Part shown: piece by piece, positions 54,998 through 64,000 of the stretch | How the letters are laid out: each line of letters opens with the position of its first letter | Position numbering within the stretch: position 1 is the first letter of the stretch | NCBI GenBank assembly: GCA_030686995.1 | Contig: CM060692.1 | Location: 14,861,465 to 14,925,464 of the forward strand | Length of the DNA: 64,000 nt | Direction of reading: 5' to 3' | Source: Artemisia argyi | Taxonomy: Eukaryota; Streptophyta; Magnoliopsida; Asterales; Asteraceae | The notes under the pieces: model-generated | Seen by the model: only the letters and a program-made list of their open reading frames with translations | Told to the model about the DNA's origin: nothing | Databases searched by the model: none | Position numbers and translations under genes: made by a program

Positions 54998-55250
54998 CAG
55001 GGGCGGTGCTGAGAACGTAAAAAAATTTTTTAGCCCGGCATGAAAAGGGAAAAAAGTGCCCTTATAATGGGTATAAAGGTTGAGCCTAGTACATATAATG
55101 GGTGTAAAAAGTACCTCTATAATGGGTTGTGCCTAGTACATATAATGGGTTGTACCTAGAACATATAATGGGTATAAAAAAATTTAGTGCCCTTTAGTGA
55201 GTTGGGTCCGGCTCAGTTGCTGATGCTACGCCGGCCCAAAACCGCCCATG
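54998..55250. mobile_element. Non-autonomous hAT-like MITE, 253 bp
   Basis: Terminal inverted repeats caggggcggt and accgcccatg (one or two mismatches) are flanked by an 8-bp direct duplication ttcgcaca at 54990-54997 and 55251-55258. That is the size made by hAT transposases. The interior has several copies of a cataatgggt unit. No ORF. Confidence 0.8.
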
Positions 55251-55575
55251 TTCGCACACATGATTTTAAATAGTGCCACTTTTTTGAAATAAATCGTAAA
55301 TCCTAAAGTTGAATCTTCAAACAAACACATGTTTAAAGTCTTGTCAAATTAAAACCCAGTCCAAAGACCCAAACAAAACGGCTCATAAATATTCGACTAC
55401 CATTGTAAACACTGTTTTTAACATTTTTCAAAACAACGAAAACAACAATAAATATTACTTATTCACTTAAATAAATAATATTTATTTATAAATTCGCTGT
55501 TTTTAAAAATTTTAAAACTAGCAATTAAATCCCTATAAATAAATATACAAGCGAGTTACTAGAAAAGCAAAAGTA
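55251..55575. other. Flanking DNA between MITE and LINE
   Basis: AT-rich, no gene. Confidence 0.55.
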
Positions 55576-55590
55576 GATATGATTCTTTCA
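55576..55590. repeat. LINE target-site duplication, left copy
   Basis: gatatgattctttca recurs at 61248-61262 directly after the A tail. Confidence 0.95.
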
Positions 55591-55825
55591 ACCAAAAAGT
55601 CAACACCCTCTCTTTCAAAGGCGATTTCCGATCAAAAAATACGGCGGGTTCAAACGCCATTCATCACTACTTTTCATCACTTTTTTCAAACATCATGCCA
55701 TTTCAATTCATAGATCACCCTTTAATTCAAAAAAAAAAAAAAATAAAAAAAAAAATAATAAAAAAAATAAAAATCTATTAACCCTGATTCAATTCGAATG
55801 GAATATCAAAGTTGGGACACTATAG

Positions 55826-55911
55826 TTGGGACGTCATAGGTGGTACACCAGAGGCGGGACAACAGAGGTTGGGACGTCATAGGTGGGACACCAGAGGCGG
55901 GACAACAGAAG
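55826..55911 (+). repeat. 43-bp tandem repeat in the LINE leader
   Basis: Two nearly identical 43-bp units (55826-55868, 55869-55911), starting ttgggacgtcataggtgg, with partial units on both sides. It may be part of the LINE promoter. Confidence 0.85.
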
Positions 55912-56054
55912 TGGTACAACATAGGTAGAACTTTCGATTATTAAGGGTTGTCTTGTTTTTTTTTTTTATCTAGGATCCCCTTTCGCTAGGATTGTGGTTC
56001 ATTGATCTCCCTTCAATCCAAAAGGTAGTTTCGTTTTGTTTTCTTGCATTGAGT

Positions 56055-57552
56055 ATGGTGAGTTTTAGATCAAAGGAAGATGATGTTGCTAGGATTTCTA
56101 TTTCGATTTATGTCACAAACTTTCCGGAGTCGTTCTCTGCTAAAGAGTTGTTTCATGTTTGTAAATAATATGGGCACGTTGTCGATTCGTTTATTCCGGT
56201 GAAGAAATCTAAAGAAGGCAAAAGATTTGGCTTTGTTCGTTTTATTAATGTTTTCAATGTGGATCGATTGGTGGGAAACATTTGTACGATTTGGGTTAAT
56301 CGATTCAAACTTCAAGCTAACATTGCGCGATTTCAGAGAGAACCTTTGAATAAGAAGGTTACAGAAAAGAAGAATGATGCGACTAGTAGAGGTACATTTA
56401 TGAATTCTCTCAAAGATAATGGGGGACCAGTTGGCAGAAAATCGTTTGCTAATGTGGTTAAGTCTAATGATAGGTTGGTTCGGGGGAAAACTCTGATGTT
56501 CCTGCGATTGTATTGGATGACGAGTGTTTGAATACAAAAGATTTAAGTAATACTTTGTTGGGAAGGGTGAAGGAATTCGCATCTCTTTCTAACCTCAAGA
56601 CGGCCTTAACCAATGAAGGTTTTGTGGACATTAGAATTCGATACATGGGGGAATTATGGGTGATGGTGGAATTTGATTCTTCTAAGTCTAAAGACTTGTT
56701 TCGCGATAATGTTGGGGTAAATTTGTGGTTTACTGAGATTAAACAAGCAGATATCGAATTCATCCCTAATGGCAGAATTGTTTGGGTGGAGATAGAAGGA
56801 ATACCGTTCAAATTTTGGTCCGGTAATACATTCAAAAAAGTTGCTGATAAATGGGGGGAGTTACTGGATGTCGATGATAAGGATGAAAGTTGTTTGCATT
56901 CGAAGAGATTGTGTATTTACACTAAGTCTCATATGAATATCTTTGATGACTTTAAGGTGATATTCCAAGGCAAGGTGTATTGGGTCAGGGCTAAGGAGGT
57001 TCCAGGATGGGTTCCTGATTTATTAGAGGAGTCTGACGATGAAGATGATGTTGATGATGGGGATATGGAAGAGGATAATATGAAGCAGGAGTCTGGTAGT
57101 ATGGATGAAAATAGCGATTCGGCTGAAGTACCAGAAACAAATTTTGATGACTCGATTGGGCCTAAGGAAAATAATTCAGAAGATCCATTTGGTATTTATT
57201 CTTTAACAAAGAGAAGGATATTAATGTAGGTAGTTCTAATAACGAGCAAAGTTTGAAGTATCCTCCAGGATTTACGCCAAATTCGGAGGAGGGTGTAGGG
57301 AATGGTAAGAAAGAAGTTCACGACAGGTTTGATGTTAACGGTGTTAATAAAGGCTCAATGGACGCTGGGTCTCAATCTGGTAGTAATGGGAGAATTAAAA
57401 TATCGGAGGCTCCACGGTCGGGAGGCTCGTTTCTGGGTTTAATGGAAGAAGTTGTCAAAGTTGGTCAAACGATGGGGTATAATATGGAGGGATGTGTTAA
57501 TAACTTGTCCGAGATCATTGAATCACATGGAGAGGTGTTGGTTAATAGATGA
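56055..57552 (+). pseudogene. LINE ORF1 (RRM and DUF4283-like)
   Basis: The ATG at 56055 begins MVSFRSKEDD. An RNA-recognition motif spans about residues 10-95: YVTNFPES, then a TAA at 56166-56168 in place of the Gln of CKQYGHV, then GKRFGFVRFI. The frame changes by one base near 56490. A DUF4283-like region follows (LWVMVEFDSS, WVEIEGIPFKFW), then an acidic stretch and a second one-base frame change near 57200. The tail contains LKYPPGFTP. Type-II plant L1 ORF1 proteins bind their own RNA (established). The stop codon TGA (57550-57552) overlaps the ORF2 start. Confidence 0.88.
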
Positions 57553-60500
57553 ATTTTTTATCCCTAAATATTCAAGGCCTCGCCCAAAAGGCCAAAAAAG
57601 ATTGGGTTCGGGAGTTATGCATCTCTAATAAAGTTAATTTCTTGGCGATTCAAGAAACCAAAATGGAATCTATGGATATTCGATGTGTAAGGAGTTGTTG
57701 GGGTAATTATGGGTTTGATCATATTCATGGCAATTCGGTTGGTAACTCGGGAGGTATTCTTTGTGTGTGGGATCCAAATGCTTTTAAAAAAATATCGTAT
57801 ACGATTTCGGATTTTTTTGTTATTATTCGGGGATTGTGGCTTAAGAGTGGGGTTAATCTTCTTATTGTGGTGGTGTATGGTCCTCATGATCCTAGAGATA
57901 AACGAATTATGTGGGATTATCTAGCTAATACGTTAAATCAGTGGGACGGGGAGGTGACTGTCATGGGCGACTTCAATGAGGTGCGATATAAAAATGATAG
58001 ATTTGGTTCGGTCTTTAATATTAATGGGGCCAATGAATTCAATACTTTTATTGCAAACGCGGGTCTTGAGGAGGTTCCGTTAGGAGGTAGTAAGTTTACT
58101 TGGTGTCATAAGTCGGCTACGAAGATGAGTAAGTTAGATAGGTTTTTTATCTCTGACAATCTATTTAATATGCTTCCTAATATTTCGGCTGTTACATTGG
58201 ATCGGTATCTTTCGGATCATCGCCCGATATTGCTTCGTGAGAATGTTCATAATTATGGGCCTATTCCTTTTCGTTTCTTTCATCATTGGATTGAATTGGA
58301 AGGATTTGATAAATATGTTAATGATATGTGGAAAATAGATTCGGGTGATGCGCATAATGGTATGATCAGTTTTATGGTTAAGATGAAATTTGTTAAAGTA
58401 AAGATTCGCGAGTGGATTACAAGGAACAGGAATGACCGTAAGGGGCGATGTGAGAAATATAAAAAGAAGATCAGTATGTTAGATGTCGAGATTGATAATG
58501 GAAATGGAACAGAAGCAGTGGTGAATAAAAGGTTGGAGTTTCTTAACGAGTTGCAAAACTTGGATAAATTTAATGACATGGACGTGGCTCAAAAGGCGAA
58601 GGTCAAATGGGCTGTGGAAGGGGATGAGAACTCTCGGTTTTTTCATGGGATGTTAAATAGAAAACGTCATCAACAGAGTATACGGGGGGTCATGGTTGAT
58701 GGGGTTTGGAAGGATAAACCATCTGATGTTAAAAAGGAATTCCTTAGTCACTTTAGTAATCGTTTTGGCAAACCATCTGATGTTAGAGCTACTGTTGATA
58801 TGCAATTCCCTAGACAGTTAGATGTCGAACAACAAGAAGAATTAGAGTGTGAGGTGACAAATGAGGAGATAAAAAAAGCGGTTTGGGATTGTGGTACCGA
58901 TAAATCTCCGGGTCCCGATGGGTTTACTTTTGATTTTTATCGACATTTTTGGTCTACAATTGAAAGGGACGTTGTCGAGGCTGTGAGGTATTTTTTCTCA
59001 AACGCGAATTTTCCGAAAGGGTGTAACTCTTCCTTCATTACTCTAATCCCGAAAATACCCGATGCTAATATGGTTAAAGATTTTCGTCCGATATGTCTTA
59101 TTGGCAGTATGTATAAGTTGATTGCGAAGATTTTGTCAAATCGGCTTGTGAGAGTTTTGGGGGATATTGTGAGTGAGGTTCAATCGGCGTTCATTGCGGA
59201 GAGACAAATTCTAGATGGGCCGTTCATCTTGAATGAGGTATTACAGTGGTGTAAAAAAAAGAAGAAACAGTCAATTATTTTCAAAGTAGATTTTGAAAAG
59301 GCGTACGATTCTGTTAGATGGGATTTTTTGGATGAGGTTCAAAAAAAGTTTGGTTTTGGAAAAAAATGGTGTGAATGGATTCAAGCTTGTCTATGTTCTT
59401 CGAGAGGGTCTATTCTTCTCAATGGTAGTCCGACCGAAGAATTCCAATTTTATAAAGGTTTGAAACAAGGTGACCCGCTATCCCCGTTTTTGTTCCTTTT
59501 AATTATGGATAGTCTTCATTTATCTTTTCAAAGGGTTGTGGATTCGGGCTTGTTCACGGGTATAAAGTTGAATCAATCGGTGACTCTTTCTCATATGTTC
59601 TACGCGGATGATGCAGTCTTTGTTGGGCAATGGAGTGAAAATAATATTAACACTTTAGTGCATGTGTTAGATTGTTTTTTCCGTGTTTCAGGTCTTCGAA
59701 TTAATATGAGCAAAAGCAAGATATTGGGAATTAATGTGGATAGTGTTAAAGTGAAGCAAGCTGCCGCCAAGCTTGGGTGTCTTATTCTTCAATGCCCATT
59801 TTCGTATCTAGGTACTAAAGTAGGGGGTTCGATGAATCGGGTAGATGCTTGGAAGGAGGTTGTTGATAAGGTTAAATCACGTTTGTCGAAGTGGAAAATG
59901 AAAACGTTATCTATTGGTGGCCGATTAACGTTATTAAAATCAGTTCTAGGATCTATTCCTATTTTTCATATGTCTATCTTTCGGGTTCCAACTGGTGTGC
60001 TCAAAACATTAGAGTCTATTCGTAGCCAATTTTTTAACGGGAATGAGGTGGGTAGTAAGAAAGCTAGTTGGGTCAAATGGAATGATGTGTTGATGGATAA
60101 AGCGCGTGGGGGTCTGGGAATTGCTAGCCTTTATGCTTTGAATAGAGGCTTATTGATTAAGTGGTTCTGGAAGTTTTATAATCATAAATCATCCTTGTGG
60201 GTGAAAATGATTAAGGCAATCCATGGGGAGGATGGAGGTGTGAACTCATTGAATGTTTCGGGTGTTCGAACCTGCTGGAAAACCATTGTAAATGAGATAA
60301 AGGTTTTGAAGAGTCAAGGGGTTAATGTGACAGAGTTTATGCGGTTAAAGCTTGGTAACGGGAATAAAGCGTCTTTCTGGAATGATAATTGGCATGGTGA
60401 TGGAGCTTTCAAAGATCTTTTTCCGCGGGTATATGCTCTTGAGATTTGTAAGGATGTTACGGTTCATGCAAAGATGAGTAATTCCAGTATAGAAGCATCT

Positions 60501-61175
60501 TTTCGTCGTAATTCTAGGGGTGGAGCGGAATGAGAACAGTATGATGCTCTTTTGGTATTGGTTAACACGATTAATTTTAGTCTGATAGAAGATAGGTGGA
60601 GATGGACGTTGGAGAGTTCGGGGGAGTTTTCGGTGGCTTCCATTCGGAGAGCTATTGATGAGAAGCGGATATTGAGTGTTCATTCCCGAACTAGATGGGT
60701 GAAATATGTGCCAATAAAAATTAATGTTCTTGCATGGAAAATAAAGATGGATGCTCTTCCAACGCGTATTAATATTTCCCGTCGCGGTATAGATATTCCT
60801 TGTATTGAGTGTCCTAACTGCAATTGTGGGGTGGAGTCCTCGGACCATTTGTTCTTTCAATGTGATCTTGTTCGACAGATTGCTCGTAAGATTGCAGTGT
60901 GGTGGAATGTTAATTATGTGGATTGCAATTCGTATGTTGAATGGGTTGAATGGTTGGTGTCGTTGCGTCTAGGGTTTAAGGCGAAGATGATGTTCGAAGG
61001 CACGTTCTATACTTTATGGTGGAATATATGGACATATCGAAATAGACTCCTGTTTGATGTTAAAACCCCCTTGAAGGCAAGTATCTATGATAATGTGGTG
61101 TCTAGTTCTTTTTATTGGTGTAGGTTTAGAAGTAAAAGTTCATTTAGTCGGGACAAGTGGATTAAAAACCCCTAA
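57549..61175 (+). CDS. LINE ORF2: endonuclease, RT and zinc region, with one stop
   Basis: Starts at ATG 57549 in the ATGA overlap. The APE-type endonuclease has IQETKM, GDFNEVRY and LSDHRP within residues 1-230. RT has KSPGPDGF (about 455), DFEKAYDSV and YADDAVFVG (about 687). A premature TGA at 60531-60533 stops it after about 994 codons; the same frame resumes without a gap to 61175. The C-terminal zinc-binding region after the stop has CNCGVESSDHLFFQC and WWNIWTYRNRLLF, as in plant LINEs. The enzyme would otherwise be about 1208 residues. Confidence 0.92.
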
Positions 61176-62766
61176 CTTATTGTGATGTAATCCTAGCTCC
61201 TTGCTAGTTTTTTGTGGTTAATATAATTTTGGTGTTCAAAAAAAAAAGATATGATTCTTTCATTGTTGGAGTGTCACTTTATAATTGGTGTCCCCCTTGC
61301 CATTTGGTTCTTGAAAGCGATGTGGGATGCAAAGACCGTTTCTACAAGACTAGTTTCCTTCATTTGGCATTTAGCTTAAACAAAAAAACCAAACTTGTTC
61401 GAGTTAAACTTTTGCGTTGGTCACTAACTTTACTCTTCGTCTCATTTTTATTTTCCATCTTACTTTTTTGATTTGGCTCAAAATTACTGTCCTTGTTATA
61501 CAACACAATATTTATACATATACCACTGTACAAGTTATACAACACTACAATGCATATATGATGGTGTATGCACCAAAACAAATAGTGTAGATATCACATG
61601 TTTCTTTGTCATACATTTTCACTTATTAAAAAAAATAAAAAATAAAATAAAAAAATCCATAAGATCGAGGTTTTGTAACAAGTAAACATCTTACATTTTT
61701 GGTTAAGTCACAAGTGTGAATAAACAACCATCCTTTATACTATCTCAGAGTGTATAAACTTAATTCCATAATCATTATGTGTTACTCTCTTTGCCTAAAC
61801 TGCTCATTACAAATGGCTTGTAGTTTGCAAGGAGCTTATGGACAATTCAATCCATTCACTCATAAACGAGTCATTTTAAACCATTTTAATTTCATTCGCA
61901 TGTCAAATATTGAACTATCCGCTAAAATAGAAAGTGGTAAATGACTTGATACGTATCAACTTCTATCTATACCGTTGTATCTTAAACTTTTAGACTATTA
62001 TTGTGATAACTTTTTGTATCATAGTCTTTCTTAGACGCCCAGGCCACTCATTTCTCTGCCTCTAGGGAAATGTAGGATCCAAAAACGCCATTTCTACAAA
62101 AGTGATTTCCCTTTGGCGATTTAGCTTAAACAACAACACAGCACATAAAAAAATATCACACAGTAATTACATAATCATGGTCTTGTAATTAGATTATTCT
62201 GGCATGTCTTTTGTTTAATTTGTTAAGTTTATGTACTTGTTATCCAAAAAAAAAAAAAAAAAAGACTTAGATCTATAATTGTTACTTCATTTTTGTCTTT
62301 ACATGTTTTGATATTATTTAGTTTACGGAAGCATCAATGAAAGAATATATAACTATAGCAGGGTACCCGCGCGTTGCAGCAGCGGGTACCATGCAATTGT
62401 AATATTTAGCGAAAATTTCTTTTAATTCTATATTTTATGATACATAGATATCGGATGACGACAATTTTAGTTTTGAATCATTTTATATAATGACAATATT
62501 TTTCATATAAAACTTGAGATTATCCACGTAATATTGTCACAATACTGAGTCGGTAGCTGTTATATTGTAAAGGTATGAGGATAAATTAGTTGACAATAAC
62601 TCGTAGTCACAAAATATCATTAAATAATAACATCATAGAAAATTTTAAAAATCACTTACATTATAGTTATATTTATCCCACATAGAAGGATGATACAAGT
62701 AAAAGACTACTTATAAAGAGAGGGAAAAAACTACATATTCAAGAAGTCATGTGGGTTATTTAATTT

Positions 62767-62767
<1 letters not shown>

Positions 62768-62806
<39 letters not shown>

Positions 62807-62812
62807 AATATA
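62768..62812. repeat. (ATT)n microsatellite
   Basis: A run of att trinucleotides of about 40 bp. Confidence 0.97.
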
Positions 62813-62933
62813 CTAGACGAGTACCCGTGCATAGCAACGGGATTTTATAGAGACAAATAGTTTATTGATAAAAAAAAGTTTATAAGTTATAAACGAAAAA
62901 TAATAAAAGTTTGAAGATTTGGGAATTTAACAT

Positions 62934-63445
62934 AATATTTTGAAACATGGTTCGACCCAGGTGGTTCAACCGGTTGAACCATTCCGGTCGAAAAATTGGT
63001 CGATTTAAACCGGGTCAACTTGCTAGGCTGGGTCGAAAACGGGGCAAATTAAACTGGATCAACTCGTCCGGGTTTGAAGCGTCCCGGGTCAACCCGGTTT
63101 TTGTTTTAATTGGTTGTAGTTTATTTGATAGATATGTTTTTAATTAGTTGTACAATGTGAATAAATCATTATACTTTTAAGTAATGGATAATGTTTTGAA
63201 ACCCGGTTCGACCTGGGTGGTTCAACCGGTTGAACCATTCCTGTCGAAAAATGAGTCGATTTAAACTGGGTCAACTTGCTAGGTTAGGTCGAAAATGGGT
63301 CAAATTAAACCGGGACAACCCGCCGTGTTTGAAGCGTCCCGGGTCAACCCGGTTTGTGTTTTAATTGGTTATATTTAATTTGGTAAATATGTTTTTAATT
63401 GGTTGTACAATGTGAATAAATCATTGTACTTTTAAGTAATTGAGT
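62934..63445. repeat. 256-bp tandem duplication rich in aaccggg and gggtcaa
   Basis: Two units (62934-63189 and 63190-63445), each with the perfect palindrome ttcaaccggttgaa, a cgtcccgggtcaacccgg block and an AT-rich half. A related fragment lies at 63845-63900. It resembles no element I can name. Confidence 0.85.
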
Positions 63446-64000
63446 ATTTTAATAAGAGTATTAAATGCATTTCAATATTTCTTTATATACATTTTTTAAC
63501 ATTTCACATTTCACTTTTCTTGACTTTTGCACTTTCACCTTTGACCATTTTTTCTTTATAGATAGTAAAGATAAAGATAGATAGTAAAGATATAATAAAT
63601 ATAAAATATATACTTAGCACTTAGCATTTTGCTCCTTTGCTTTGAAAAAATCGTTCGATTTTTATAAAACAAAGTTTTTAGTTTTTACGGTAAGTTTTAT
63701 CAAAACAATTCTAAAAGGTGTATATGTTGTTTCTCGAGGCACTCTTACGATTTAATAATATTTTTTTGAATATTGTAAATTAGTACGCATTTTGAAACTC
63801 TATTGGTTTAATAATATCGTTTTCGGACGATTTTTGTGGGCTAGCCGAACCGGTGGTGACTCCGGTTCCCGGTTGAACCCGTTGATCCGGTCCGTATTTT
63901 AAAATCATATGTAATATTAACTTGTTTTTACATATAAATTGTATGAAGCTTTGTGTGTTTTTATTATGCTGTACAATGTGTATAATAACAAGTATTTTTC

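Larger units (their letters stand above)
55591..61247 (+). mobile_element. Full-length L1-type LINE
   Basis: A 5.66-kb element framed by a 15-bp duplication, ending in a 10-base A tail (61238-61247). It has a 465-bp 5' leader with a tandem repeat, ORF1 with RRM and DUF4283-like domains, and ORF2 with endonuclease, RT and a C-terminal zinc region. ORF1 and ORF2 overlap by ATGA. ORF1 has a stop and two frameshifts and ORF2 has one stop. Confidence 0.95.
61248..64000. other. Flanking DNA with repeats, no gene seen
   Basis: AT-rich DNA. 61250-61390 and 62040-62330 are diverged copies of sequence at 32570-32990. Other repeats are listed separately. No reading frame is convincing. Confidence 0.55.

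Noticed and set aside
62947..63147. 66-codon ORF in the tandem duplication
   Set aside because: It lies wholly in repeat sequence, and the second repeat unit does not keep the frame.

Overview
The window is a stretch of plant (angiosperm) nuclear DNA made almost entirely of transposable elements. A decayed TMK-type receptor-kinase fragment is the only recognisable host-gene remnant. I see no intact ordinary host gene, no bacterial or organellar feature, no tRNA or rRNA gene and no CRISPR array. The mix of SIRE-type copia, Athila/Tat, Tekay chromovirus and L1 elements points to a eudicot. An aster-family plant is a guess that the sequence alone does not settle.

Layout. (1) Positions 1-28583 are a four-level nest. 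A non-autonomous Athila-like element (857-7428, 5-bp duplication aagta) sits inside the 3' extra ORF of a minus-strand SIRE-type copia (1-~14646, cut by the left edge). That copia sits in the leader of a gag-only Athila-like element (to 20979). This in turn sits in the gag of an old Tekay-type chromovirus (20980-28583). (2) 28584-30140 is unassigned. (3) 30141-31564 is a reverse-oriented, nearly complete solo LTR of the Athila-like family. (4) 31565-33213 and 42050-42869 are older flanking DNA with the kinase pseudogene. A second SIRE-like copia splits them (33214-42049, duplication aattt). (5) 42870-53115 is a young Tat-lineage Ty3 element (duplication agcac, two LTR differences by eye). (6) 53116-55590 is flanking DNA with a 253-bp hAT-like MITE. 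(7) 55591-61247 is a full-length L1-type LINE with a 15-bp target duplication. (8) 61248-64000 is flanking DNA with tandem repeats.

Most noteworthy observations. The Tat element carries a complete-looking four-exon antisense gene with its own TATA box, three introns with GT/AG ends and phase-consistent exons; it shares no strand with gag-pol. The extra ORF of the left SIRE element has a TATA-like site, an apparent 554-bp leader intron, and a copy of the hairpin cassette that also lies just upstream of the TATA box in its LTR. The second SIRE element repeats this arrangement with a different hairpin sequence. The Athila-like family instead has arrays of the TGACG-N-CGTCA palindrome at the same place. 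Family-specific palindromic cassettes in front of LTR promoters, re-used in front of a 3' extra gene, are the best candidate here for something under-described.

All autonomous elements are broken. The Tekay element has many stops and frameshifts and has lost a catalytic Asp of its reverse transcriptase. The two SIREs have frameshifts. The Tat integrase has lost the segment holding its catalytic Glu. LINE ORF1 has one stop and two frameshifts, and ORF2 has one stop.
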